DNA of 64,000 bases from Advenella kashmirensis W13003 (GTDB lineage Bacteria > Pseudomonadota > Gammaproteobacteria > Burkholderiales > Burkholderiaceae_B). Numbering within the stretch: the stretch's first letter is position 1; each line of letters starts with the position of its first letter. Shown here piece by piece: positions 1-8,122 of this stretch. The notes under the pieces are model-generated. The model was given only the letters and a program-made list of their open reading frames with translations, was not told the origin of the DNA and searched no databases. The stretch is taken from contig NZ_KI650982.1 of assembly GCF_000506985.1 (NCBI RefSeq), positions 310,001 to 374,000 of the forward strand, in the 5' to 3' direction. The position numbers were made by a program, and so were the translations under genes.

Positions 1-137
1 TAGTCGCTGCCGCCGCCGGCCGCGACCGGAACAATATAACTGATGGGTTTGTTGGGGTATTTGCTCTGTCCCAGGGAAATTGAAGGTAAAGCAAGGGCAC
101 CTGCTCCCATACCGAGCAGGAATGAACGACGATCCAT
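1..137 (-). CDS. Bug/TctC-type substrate-binding protein, N-terminal part only
   Basis: The start of a minus-strand gene that runs off the left edge; about 45 residues are visible. It opens with a twin-arginine type export signal (MDRRSFLLGMGAGALAL) followed by SKYPNKPISYIVP and a glycine-rich PVAAGGGSD stretch. That last stretch is the usual first ligand loop of Bug-family periplasmic receptors of tripartite tricarboxylate transporters. A strong ribosome site (GGAGGAG, about 145-151) supports the ATG at 137. The substrate cannot be told from this fragment. The Bug call rests on the first strand and the glycine loop only; the export signal is clear. Confidence 0.7.
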   Translation of the reverse strand, partial: MDRRSFLLGMGAGALALPSISLGQSKYPNKPISYIVPVAAGGGSD

Positions 138-257
138 GATTTGTCTCCTCCGATATATTTCGGATGTGTTAGTGATGAAATACCCGCCGACGCCAGCCGG
201 CAAATGAAATAGTCAATATCAGATCGGGTGGACAATAAACAGCCGCCAGCGCACTGT

Positions 258-956
258 TCACATTTCCTCCAATCTTTTGTATGCCTTCACAACATGATGC
301 GAAAGCAGTTCGGCACAATGCAACGCCCCGCCGATATTGTCGGCATCGCGCAATGCCTGAACGATGTCTTTATGTTCGGCGTTGGACTTGCGGCGGTGAT
401 CTTCGGTTGACAAGTTTTTGACTCGCGCCAAATGAAGTTTCTGGATAACCTCGCGATAACTCTTGGCGATTTCACGATTGCCGGCAAACTCAATAAAATG
501 CCAGTGAAAATGCAGATTGGCGTTGTAATACGCCTGCACGTCACGCTGTTCAATTGCCTGATCCATCTGTGCCACACAGACATCCAGCAACTGCACCAGA
601 GCGTCTCTGCGTTCTGCGCCAAGCTGCGCCACCATCTGGCCGGCGTGATTATCCATCAGCGCGCGAAACTGGTACAGATCGTGCACCTCTTCTTCCGACA
701 GCTCCCGTATGTACACCCCGGAATGTTTGCGCGAGACCACCAGCCCCATGCTTTCCAGCTCGCGAAGCGCTTCGCGCACCGGCACACGGGAGACCTTCAT
801 TTGCTCGACCAGTTCCGGTTCACGCAAGGCCTGTCCGGGTGTCAGGGTGCCCGACATAATTTGGTTCAACAAATAGTCACGCACCAGTTTGCCCAGTGAC
901 GTATTTTTGATTCCATCAAATGTTTCCTGCCCGACCTGGGCATTCAGCCAATCCAT
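258..956 (-). CDS. GntR-family regulator, FadR subfamily (FCD domain)
   Basis: A 232-residue DNA-binding regulator. The winged helix is at about residues 20-88 (SRVPVREALRELESMGLV is the recognition region). An all-helical FCD ligand domain follows, with the typical metal-site residues in NLHFHWHFIEFAGN, AEHKDIVQAL and LLSHHVVKAY. Length is normal for the subfamily. It is transcribed away from the PEP-mutase-like gene at 1141, and a perfect inverted repeat lies 17 bases upstream of its start. Autorepression and control of the divergent enzyme gene are therefore likely. The ligand is unknown; FCD regulators usually sense carboxylic acids. Confidence 0.9.
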   Translation of the reverse strand: MDWLNAQVGQETFDGIKNTSLGKLVRDYLLNQIMSGTLTPGQALREPELVEQMKVSRVPVREALRELESMGLVVSRKHSGVYIRELSEEEVHDLYQFRALMDNHAGQMVAQLGAERRDALVQLLDVCVAQMDQAIEQRDVQAYYNANLHFHWHFIEFAGNREIAKSYREVIQKLHLARVKNLSTEDHRRKSNAEHKDIVQALRDADNIGGALHCAELLSHHVVKAYKRLEEM

Positions 957-972
957 ATGCGACTCCGTAATT

Positions 973-998
973 TCGTATAATTGTATACGATTATACGA
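973..998. promoter_or_regulatory. Probable GntR operator (inverted repeat)
   Basis: TCGTATAA (973-980) and TTATACGA (991-998) form a perfect 8-base inverted repeat around TTGTATACGA, which itself contains the palindrome GTATAC. The core resembles the TTGTATACAA-type operators of FadR-like regulators. It sits between the divergent gntR gene (start 956) and the enzyme gene at 1141, so it could control both. Seen directly; the bound protein is an inference. Confidence 0.6.
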
Positions 999-1140
999 AC
1001 TGTGTAGTAAGGGATTTCCCTGATAATCGCGCCACTGCGATCAGAGCATTGAATCCGGCACGCCTCTTCAAACCCGTCCGGCCTGCATGCTAAGATCACT
1101 CAATCCCTCTCCTTTTCATGCACTGGAAAACAGGTATCGA

Positions 1141-1974
1141 ATGACAACGCCCATCACCGCCCAACAGAAGCGAACAGCATTCTTTCAATTACATCAAAGC
1201 GGCTGCTTTATCATGCCGAACCCGTGGAATACCGGCACCGCACTATGCCTGGAACAAATGGGCTTTCCGGCACTGGCCTCAACCAGCTCGGGACATGCCT
1301 ATGCCAACGGCCTGCCCGACGGAACGCAGCCGCTGCATACCGTGCTATCTCACCTTCACGAACTGGCTGCGATGACGAGCGTGCCATTGAATGCTGATTT
1401 TGAAAATGGCTATGCCGACGATATCGGCCTCATGCAGCAAAACATCATGGAGTGTGTCGCCACGGGCGTCGCAGGGCTGTCAATTGAAGATACGCCGCAA
1501 GGTGGCACCCAGGGCTTGTATGATTTTGCGCAGGCCGTCAGCCGTGTGCGTGCCGCTCGCGACGCCATTGACCAGACGGGCGAGCGCGTGCTATTGACTG
1601 CCAGAACCGAAGGCTTTATTCGCGGCGCGCCTGACCTGCCGGAAACAACCCGCCGCATTCAGGCCTTTGTTGACGCTGGCGCCGACTGCATTTACGCTCC
1701 AGGTATCAACACCTCGGAACAGATCAGCGCCGTGGTGGCTGCCGCCAATGGCACGCCTGTTAATGTATTATGCGGCAATGGCAAGGCGATGACCGCAAGC
1801 GAACTGGCTGACCTGGGCGTGCGCCGCATCAGCGTCGGAGGGGCGCTGGCACGCGTGGCCATGGACGCGTTTTTGCGCGTCGCGCAACAGATCCGCCAGG
1901 AAGGCCGGTTTGACGGCTTTGCAGGCATTGTCGGTGGTGATGAACTTGACCGCTTATTTGCGCCAAAGGATTAA
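1141..1974 (+). CDS. Isocitrate lyase/PEP mutase superfamily enzyme
   Basis: A 277-residue TIM-barrel enzyme. Features of the superfamily are MPNPWNTGTALCLEQMGF near the start, ASTSSGHAYANGLPD, the metal-site strand VPLNADFENGYADD, the GLSIEDTP strand, and LTARTEGF. Members cleave or make C-C or C-P bonds next to a carboxylate (isocitrate, methylisocitrate, dimethylmalate, phosphonopyruvate, oxaloacetate). The cysteine-containing signature of true isocitrate lyases is absent, so a 2-methylisocitrate-lyase-like or oxaloacetate-decarboxylase-like role is possible but not assigned. An in-frame ATG at 1087 exists, but family members begin close to the ATG at 1141, which was chosen. It is divergent from the GntR regulator. 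Confidence 0.85.
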   Translation: MTTPITAQQKRTAFFQLHQSGCFIMPNPWNTGTALCLEQMGFPALASTSSGHAYANGLPDGTQPLHTVLSHLHELAAMTSVPLNADFENGYADDIGLMQQNIMECVATGVAGLSIEDTPQGGTQGLYDFAQAVSRVRAARDAIDQTGERVLLTARTEGFIRGAPDLPETTRRIQAFVDAGADCIYAPGINTSEQISAVVAAANGTPVNVLCGNGKAMTASELADLGVRRISVGGALARVAMDAFLRVAQQIRQEGRFDGFAGIVGGDELDRLFAPKD

Positions 1975-1999
1975 TAGCGCATCGCGTGCAAAGCATGAG

Positions 2000-2965
2000 C
2001 TAACCCGCAACGGCCTGAACCACTTCACGTTCACGCGCGAATCGCACCACGGTCACGCCTACTTTCAATTGGCGCAGCGAAGGCATCACCAAAACACAAT
2101 TGTCATAGGGCGTGATGATAGGCTTGTTATTGTCACGACCGATTTCCGTGCCTGCAAGTGCAATGCGCTCCATTCCCTGATAAGGCTCTGAAAAAGTGAG
2201 CGCTTCCGATGTCGCAACAACCGGTACTGTCACTTCCAATACGGTTTGCGATACCTTCGGAGGCAGACGCCAATGAGATGGCAGGTTTTGCGCATCCACA
2301 ATACCCGACTCCACCAAAAAGCGCGCCGTGACGGCCCGCGCCGTCTCGATGGAAGACTCGTCGCCGTGATACCCGCATTCAATCAACAAAGCCAGCGCAG
2401 ACGATTGCGGATCGCCGAATTGGGCGAAGTCACGCATGCGTGTGCCGTCCTTGTGCCCCGCGTCCACAATAATGTGCTGCGGCACGCCAAGACGCCTGGC
2501 CAGATCTACATTGCGCGCCAGCGTGCCGGTCATCATCAGGGGCGGGCTGGGCTCGTGCATCGAATGCAAGTCAAGCAGCCAGTCTGCACTCTGCACCCAT
2601 TTTTGCAGAGCCTGGGCGCGCCGGCGTTCCTGCGTGGTCGGATGGTCCAACTTTTCCGGTGTCCAGACCCGGTTCAAATCTTCATCAACAAATCGTGCTG
2701 CATCGTGCGAGGCCACGTTCAGTGTATCGAACGCGGCCAGATTGCAAAACGCCAGAATCAGCCTGCCCTTGCGCGGCCGTACACCGCCCGCCAGCAACTC
2801 TTTCAACGCCCAGGCGCCACATATTTCGTTGCCATGAATCAACGCCGAGATCAACACAGTGGGGCCCGCAATACCAGAGTCAAATTCCCACACGCCTGGT
2901 GTATCGGTGTTGCCACGTCGCTCAACGCTCAGGTCAGGCACGGTGATATTGAAATCTGTACTCAT
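2000..2965 (-). CDS. Succinylglutamate desuccinylase/aspartoacylase-family deacylase
   Basis: A 321-residue zinc carboxypeptidase-like (M14 clan) protein. Visible site residues are H44 and E47 in ALIHGNEICG, N98-R99 in EDLNRVW, and H134 in LLDLHSMHEP. These match the H-x2-E...H zinc ligands and substrate arginine of AstE/AspA proteins. Such enzymes remove an acyl group from an amino acid or similar amide. The start codon overlaps the stop of the upstream Bug receptor gene by four bases (ATGA), so the two are translationally coupled. The receptor may import the acylated substrate. The exact substrate is unknown. Confidence 0.85.
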   Translation of the reverse strand: MSTDFNITVPDLSVERRGNTDTPGVWEFDSGIAGPTVLISALIHGNEICGAWALKELLAGGVRPRKGRLILAFCNLAAFDTLNVASHDAARFVDEDLNRVWTPEKLDHPTTQERRRAQALQKWVQSADWLLDLHSMHEPSPPLMMTGTLARNVDLARRLGVPQHIIVDAGHKDGTRMRDFAQFGDPQSSALALLIECGYHGDESSIETARAVTARFLVESGIVDAQNLPSHWRLPPKVSQTVLEVTVPVVATSEALTFSEPYQGMERIALAGTEIGRDNNKPIITPYDNCVLVMPSLRQLKVGVTVVRFAREREVVQAVAG

Positions 2966-3966
2966 GGCTTCTCCACAGCGATATGGGCAGTCTGAGCCAG
3001 TTTTTTGAACTTGTCGTGCTCGGCCGCCAGAAACGCAGCAACATCAGGCTGCTCAAGCATCACGTTGCTGCCGGTCATGCGGTACTTCTTCTGAAATTCG
3101 GGATCGGCCAAAACCTGCCTGAGGCTGGTCTGCAACCTGTTCACAACGTCGGCAGGCATACCCTTGGGGCCGAACAGGCCGAACCATACGCTGATATCCA
3201 TGGCCTTGAGTGCCGGCGTCTCTGCCAGGGCAGGAATGTCTTTGGCAAGGAACGAGCGTTTCGCGCTGGTCACGCCAATGGCATTGATCTGCCCCGATTC
3301 GATTTGCGGCAAGGCGGATGACAGGGCAAACACCCCTAGCGCCAATCTGCCACTGGTCAGATCCGTCACCAGCGGCGACACGCCACGATAAGGCACGTGC
3401 ATAAATTTCGCGGGCAGTTCCGCATTAACCATTTCACCGGCCATATGCAACGAGGTCCCCACGCCTGATGACCCATAGCTGTACTCAGCCGATTTACCCG
3501 CTTTTGCCACCCGTACCAGATCGGATGCCTGTTTGATATCCGTCAACTTCGACGCAGCCAGCACCAGCGGCTGGTCGCCAATCAGGCCGATCGACTGCAA
3601 GTCGGTCAGACCGTTATATTTGACCGCCGGATTCACCAGACCGGCTATTACAACTTCATTGAGCGAACCGACCAGCAACGTGTAACCATCGGGTTTGGCG
3701 CGAATGACTTTCTGCGCGCCGATCGTACCACCTGCGCCTCCCAGGTTTTCGACGACGACATTCGCACCGATTTTTTTGGCCAGCGTCTCTGCCACGACCC
3801 GGCCATTGAGGTCCACACTGCCGCCTGCGGGGTAGCCAACGACAATTGTGATCGGACGATCCGGATAGGATGATGCAGCCTGCGCCTGATTCATACAGAC
3901 CGGCAGTGCAATCGTAAAGAGGGCCCGGAGCGTTGCACGCACCGTCTTTCTGCTTAACCTTTTCAT
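2962..3966 (-). CDS. Bug/TctC family periplasmic substrate-binding protein
   Basis: A 334-residue exported receptor. A Sec-type signal peptide (MKRLSRKTVRATLRALFTIA to AQAASS) is followed by YPDRPITIVVGYPAGGSVDL, the first ligand loop of the family, and then GANVVVENLGGAGG, the second. Length and layout are typical. Bug proteins bind carboxylated compounds for TctAB transporters, but no tctA/tctB gene is present here, a common orphan arrangement in this order. It is co-transcribed with the deacylase at 2000-2965 and divergent from the LysR gene at 4134, which probably regulates it. Confidence 0.92.
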   Translation of the reverse strand: MKRLSRKTVRATLRALFTIALPVCMNQAQAASSYPDRPITIVVGYPAGGSVDLNGRVVAETLAKKIGANVVVENLGGAGGTIGAQKVIRAKPDGYTLLVGSLNEVVIAGLVNPAVKYNGLTDLQSIGLIGDQPLVLAASKLTDIKQASDLVRVAKAGKSAEYSYGSSGVGTSLHMAGEMVNAELPAKFMHVPYRGVSPLVTDLTSGRLALGVFALSSALPQIESGQINAIGVTSAKRSFLAKDIPALAETPALKAMDISVWFGLFGPKGMPADVVNRLQTSLRQVLADPEFQKKYRMTGSNVMLEQPDVAAFLAAEHDKFKKLAQTAHIAVEKP

Positions 3967-4025
3967 GACAATGTCTCCGTTGAAAAACGTGTTTCCACCT
4001 ATACTAATTGCAGTAAAACTCGACT

Positions 4026-4046
4026 ATTGTGCTTTTATTGCACAAT
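4026..4046. promoter_or_regulatory. Probable LysR-type operator
   Basis: ATTGTGC (4026-4032), a 7-base AT-rich spacer, then GCACAAT (4040-4046) form a perfect inverted repeat in the divergent region between the Bug gene (start 3966) and the LysR gene (start 4134). It contains the T-N11-A pattern expected of LysR-type sites. The repeat is seen directly; the partner is inferred from position. Confidence 0.6.
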
Positions 4047-4133
4047 GCCGTGCAAAATGACGCCTGCTCGCACGTCCATATTTGACAGGACGCCCTGCGG
4101 GCAGACTGCTGACCGTTATCTGGCGGAAAACCG

Positions 4134-5039
4134 ATGGCTGAAACCAAGCTTCTTAAAGATTTGATTGCTCTGTCAAAAACTGGGAGTTTTACCCGGGCGG
4201 CCGAATTGCGCAATGTGACTCATCCTGCTTTCAGTCGCAGAATCAGGGAACTGGAACGCTGGGCGGGAACGCTGCTGGTGGACCGAAGTAAAATCCCGGT
4301 CAGACTGACGCAGGAAGGTCGGGAGTTGCTGGTCACGGCAGAGTATATTGTTGCCCGCCTCAATACAGTCAGCCGAAAAATCAAATTCCAAACCGGCGGT
4401 CACACCTACTCAATCCGCATCGCCACCGGACGCTATCTGGCCAGCACATTGGTGGCGGACTGGGCGTGTGATATGTCAGATGTGATTAGCAGGGAGTTAT
4501 CTGTTGCGGTCCCTGTACAGATCAGAACCGGCTCGACACCCGATATGGTCGCCCTTTTACAGCGCGAAGAGGTCGATTTTCTGTGCTGTTACGAGCATCC
4601 GAATTTATCGCTGCCGGTGGCAACCAGCAACTTTCAGTATCTGCAATTGGGCACAGACCGATTCGTGCCGGTATGCTGTGCCTCGGCGTACAACACCACT
4701 TCTTACAACCTTGATGACGAATTTACCGTAATCCCTCATGTGACCTACGTCAATACCCTGTCGCTGCATCACATTCTGAGTGATCACCTGCGATCCAGCA
4801 GCTATGCGCTTGAACCGGTCGCGCATTGCGATTCTGTGGAAGTGGCTTGGGCACTGATAAAAAAAGGCCGGGGCATTGGCTGGCTGCCCTGGTCCGTGGT
4901 CGAGCAGGATTGCAACCGGGGAACGCTGCGGGTGCTGGGCGGACGGCAAAATGAAGTCCCGTTTGAAGTGCGTCTGTACCGCTCCAAGGAACCGCTATCG
5001 GTTGCCGCAGAAATGGCGTGGGAAAAGACAACGCGCTAA
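4134..5039 (+). CDS. LysR-family transcriptional regulator
   Basis: A 301-residue regulator. The winged helix-turn-helix is at about residues 5-62 (FTRAAELRNVTHPAFSRRIR is the recognition part). A two-lobe periplasmic-binding-like effector domain follows. Length is standard. It is transcribed divergently from the Bug receptor/deacylase pair, with an inverted repeat between them, so it most likely controls that pair in response to its substrate. The C-terminal domain is somewhat divergent from the best-known LysR groups, and the effector cannot be predicted. Confidence 0.92.
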   Translation: MAETKLLKDLIALSKTGSFTRAAELRNVTHPAFSRRIRELERWAGTLLVDRSKIPVRLTQEGRELLVTAEYIVARLNTVSRKIKFQTGGHTYSIRIATGRYLASTLVADWACDMSDVISRELSVAVPVQIRTGSTPDMVALLQREEVDFLCCYEHPNLSLPVATSNFQYLQLGTDRFVPVCCASAYNTTSYNLDDEFTVIPHVTYVNTLSLHHILSDHLRSSSYALEPVAHCDSVEVAWALIKKGRGIGWLPWSVVEQDCNRGTLRVLGGRQNEVPFEVRLYRSKEPLSVAAEMAWEKTTR

Positions 5040-5066
5040 CGCACGCAGACGTGACCGGTCGCTCAT

Positions 5067-6722
5067 CTATTCTTCGGCCGCAGGCTCACGCAAAGCCGAA
5101 ATTTCAGGCATCTGTCGTATCCTGGACTTGAGCATTTTCCCGGTCGCACCCAATGGAATTTCATCTACAAAAACCACATCGTCCGGTATCTGCCACTTTG
5201 CAATCTTGCCGTCATAAAAGGCCAGCAGCTCCTGCTTATCGAGCGCCATACCCGGTCTGGTTACGACCACGATAATCGGTCGCTCGTCCCATTTTGGATG
5301 ACTGACACCAACACACGCTGCCAGTTGAACGGCCGGGTGCGCCATCGCAATATTCTCGATCTCAATCGAACTGATCCACTCACCACCTGACTTGATCACA
5401 TCCTTGCTACGATCCGTGATGTGCATATACCCATCGGTGTCAATTGTCGCCACATCGCCTGTCGGAAACCACCCATCCACCAGGGCCCCTTCTTCTGTTC
5501 CGGGAAAATAATCGCGAACCACCCAGGGGCCTTTCACATACAAGTCGCCAAATGTTTTTCCATCCCAGGGCAAGGGCTCGCCATCGTCGCCGACAATCTT
5601 GAAATCACATCCGAAAGGCGCCCGTCCTTGTTTGCACCGCAATTTCATTTGTTCATCAGCCGGCAACGTCAGCGATTTGTTTTTCAAGGTGCAGAGCGAG
5701 CCCAGCGGACTGGTCTCGGTCATTCCCCAGGCATGAATCACTTCTACTCCATATTGCGCCTGAAATGCCTGGATCATGGCCGGAGGACATGCCGCGCCGC
5801 CGATCACCGTACGCCTGAGTGTCGAGAAGCGCAGGTTTTCGTTTTTCATATGATCCAGAAGCATTTGCCACACTGTCGGCACGCCTGCGGCAAACGTGAC
5901 GCCCTCTTCTTCTATCAATTGATAAACCGATTTGCCGTCCAGCTGTTTGCCCGGAAAGACCAGTTTGCAGCCGGTCAGCGCCGCCGCATAAGGGATGCCC
6001 CAGGCATTGACGTGGAACATCGGCACCACGGGCAGCACCGCATCCCGCGCAGAAATAGCCATGGAATCAGGCAATGCAGCAGAATAGGCATGCAGTACAG
6101 TGGAGCGGTGACTGTACAGAACGCCCTTGGGATGACCGGTCGTACCACTGGTGTAGCACATGCTGGACGCTGCGTTCTCGTCAAACTGCGGCCAGGTGTA
6201 ATCTTCCGGCTGCTTTTCGATCCAGGACTCATAACTGATCAGTCCCGGTATGCCGCTATCGGAAGGCAAGTCTTTTTGATCGCAAAGTGCGACATAATAG
6301 AGGATAGTCGGACACTGGCTGTGCACCGCCTGCACGAGGGGAAGGAAGGTCAGGTCGAAACACAGAACCTGGTCGCCCGCGTGATTGGCGATCCAGGCAA
6401 TCTGGTCCGGATGCAAGCGAGGGTTAATGGTATGCAAGACCCGACCCGATCCGCTTACACCGAAGTACAATTCCAGATGCCGATAGCCGTTCCAGGCCAG
6501 CGTGCCCACGCGTCCGGATAACGGCAGTTGGATGTCGTCAAGCACGCGCGCGACCTGGCGGGCCCGGCGCGCCATGTCGCGCCACTGGTACCGATGCAAG
6601 TCGCCCTCGATACGGCGCGAAACAATTTCACTGTCGCCATGATGACGCTCAGCATGAACAAGCAGCGACGAAATCAAGAGCGGGTGCGATTGCATCAGGC
6701 CCATCTGTATTGCCTCTTCCAT
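5067..6722 (-). CDS. AMP-forming acyl-CoA synthetase (fatty-acid CoA ligase type)
   Basis: A 551-residue ANL-superfamily enzyme that activates a carboxylic acid with ATP and CoA. Visible motifs are the phosphate loop [19 protein letters not shown], the WGMTETSP motif, the hinge region [20 protein letters not shown], and the catalytic lysine in [10 protein letters not shown] near the end. The start region ([15 protein letters not shown]) resembles medium-chain AlkK-like ligases. An ATG at 6722 was chosen because GAGGGA lies just upstream (spacing is short); the frame stays open to 6791. It faces the LysR gene tail to tail. Substrate chain length is not determinable here. Confidence 0.9.
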   Translation of the reverse strand: MEEAIQMGLMQSHPLLISSLLVHAERHHGDSEIVSRRIEGDLHRYQWRDMARRARQVARVLDDIQLPLSGRVGTLAWNGYRHLELYFGVSGSGRVLHTINPRLHPDQIAWIANHAGDQVLCFDLTFLPLVQAVHSQCPTILYYVALCDQKDLPSDSGIPGLISYESWIEKQPEDYTWPQFDENAASSMCYTSGTTGHPKGVLYSHRSTVLHAYSAALPDSMAISARDAVLPVVPMFHVNAWGIPYAAALTGCKLVFPGKQLDGKSVYQLIEEEGVTFAAGVPTVWQMLLDHMKNENLRFSTLRRTVIGGAACPPAMIQAFQAQYGVEVIHAWGMTETSPLGSLCTLKNKSLTLPADEQMKLRCKQGRAPFGCDFKIVGDDGEPLPWDGKTFGDLYVKGPWVVRDYFPGTEEGALVDGWFPTGDVATIDTDGYMHITDRSKDVIKSGGEWISSIEIENIAMAHPAVQLAACVGVSHPKWDERPIIVVVTRPGMALDKQELLAFYDGKIAKWQIPDDVVFVDEIPLGATGKMLKSRIRQMPEISALREPAAEE

Positions 6723-6809
6723 ATGTCCCTCTAATCGTTTTGGTTTGTCCATCGTTTTGCGATGGTACCGAACATTACGCAATGACGACAATAGAGGACA
6801 TCCCTGCTA

Positions 6810-7892
6810 TCAGGTTCTTGCCTTGGCCTCCTTCTCCAGCAATGCCCGTTTGCGCTCTACGCCCCAACGGTATCCTGAAATATCGCCATCGCGCCGCACC
6901 ACACGATGGCACGGAATCGCAACTGCAATACGATTGGCTCCGCAGGCCTGTGCAACGGCGCGAACTGCAGTCGGCGCACCAATGCGCGCAGCAATGTCAC
7001 CGTAGCTGGCCGTGGTGCCCGCAGGAATCTCCCTCAGGGCCTGCCATACACGTTCCTGGAAGGCCGTGCCGCGCACATCCAGCGGCAGATTCAGGCCGAC
7101 TGAAGGCGCCTCTACAAATCCGATCACCTGCGCGACCGCTTGCTCAAAGTGTTCATCACCGCCCACCAACTGCGCATTTGGAAACTGATCCTGCAAATGA
7201 CGCAACAACGGCTCGGGGTCGTCTCCCAGAAAAATAGCGCAAATGCCGCGCAGACTTTGCGCCACCAGAATCGCACCCAGCGAACATTGGGCGACGGCGA
7301 ACCGGATCACGGCACCCTGGCCGCCGGCACGGTACTCGCGCGCGCGCATTCCCAGCAATTGATCGGACGACTCGTAAAAACGGCTGTTGGAATTGAAGCC
7401 CGCCGTATAAATTGCGTCTGTGATAGACGTATCGGCTGAACCCAGTTCATCACGCAATTTTCTGGCACGCCAGGCTGAGGCGTAGGCTTTAGGCGTCAGA
7501 CCGGTTTCGGCCTTGAAAACGCGATGAAAATGAAAGGGGCTCAAATGCGCCTGCTCGGCCAGTTCGTTCAGGGTGGGTGGTGTCTGCGCCATTTCAATCT
7601 GCCGACAGGCGCGCGCGACCAGTTCTGCACGCTCATTGGCCGCAGCGGTCTGGTCTGCCCTGGCACGCCGGCTGGCCCGATAGCCTGCGTTCTCAGCATC
7701 GGCCGCCGTATCAAAAAACTCGACGTTTTTGCGGCGGGGAAGGCGGGCCGAGGAACTGGGACGGCAATAGACGCCCGTGGTCTTAACGGCATAGACAAAA
7801 TGCGCATCTGCCAATGGGTTTCGATGCTGCACCGCTTCCCAGCGCTCATCTTCCGAAACAAAGCGAACTGGATCTTGTTTTAATTGCATCAT
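6810..7892 (-). CDS. ada: Ada-like O6-methylguanine-DNA methyltransferase/regulator with degraded zinc site
   Basis: A 360-residue protein with the full Ada layout: N-terminal metal-binding domain (about 1-80), AraC-type helix-turn-helix (about 90-180; LAEQAHLSPFHFHRVFKAET), and C-terminal methyltransferase domain with acceptor cysteine 328 in AIPCHRVVRRDG. In the N-terminal domain the methylphosphotriester acceptor cysteine is kept (C43 in GVYCRPS). The other three zinc cysteines of Ada are replaced: S47, S74 and A77 (YRASRRARAD where Ada has a C-x2-C pair). O6-methylguanine repair should be intact, but zinc-dependent phosphotriester repair and methylation-triggered activation are doubtful. 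The gene ends just before the acyl-CoA synthetase region and is divergent from the dehydratase at 8123. Confidence 0.9.
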   Translation of the reverse strand: MMQLKQDPVRFVSEDERWEAVQHRNPLADAHFVYAVKTTGVYCRPSSSARLPRRKNVEFFDTAADAENAGYRASRRARADQTAAANERAELVARACRQIEMAQTPPTLNELAEQAHLSPFHFHRVFKAETGLTPKAYASAWRARKLRDELGSADTSITDAIYTAGFNSNSRFYESSDQLLGMRAREYRAGGQGAVIRFAVAQCSLGAILVAQSLRGICAIFLGDDPEPLLRHLQDQFPNAQLVGGDEHFEQAVAQVIGFVEAPSVGLNLPLDVRGTAFQERVWQALREIPAGTTASYGDIAARIGAPTAVRAVAQACGANRIAVAIPCHRVVRRDGDISGYRWGVERKRALLEKEAKART

Positions 7893-8122
7893 CGCACTCC
7901 CGGGAACATTTCCCTGTCAGATTAAATTGAAATTCAGCATAAATCCGAATTCAATCGCAAGCAATCTTTTTCTTGCGGTTGAATTGGCTTTGTGCAATCG
8001 TGGCTGGCTTGGGCAACGCACCCCGCAATTAACCATCGATTTCCCGTATATGCAAATTGATATATTAGTGTTTCAATGAAAAGATACATCCATTTCTGAC
8101 CCGTTTTAACAGGTACCCTGCC

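Noticed and set aside
2246-2995. Long plus-strand open frame opposite the deacylase gene
   Set aside because: It is a shadow of the minus-strand gene; it lacks domain features and has the composition of an antisense frame.
5421-6521. 366-residue plus-strand open frame
   Set aside because: It lies fully antisense to the acyl-CoA synthetase, whose motifs are complete.
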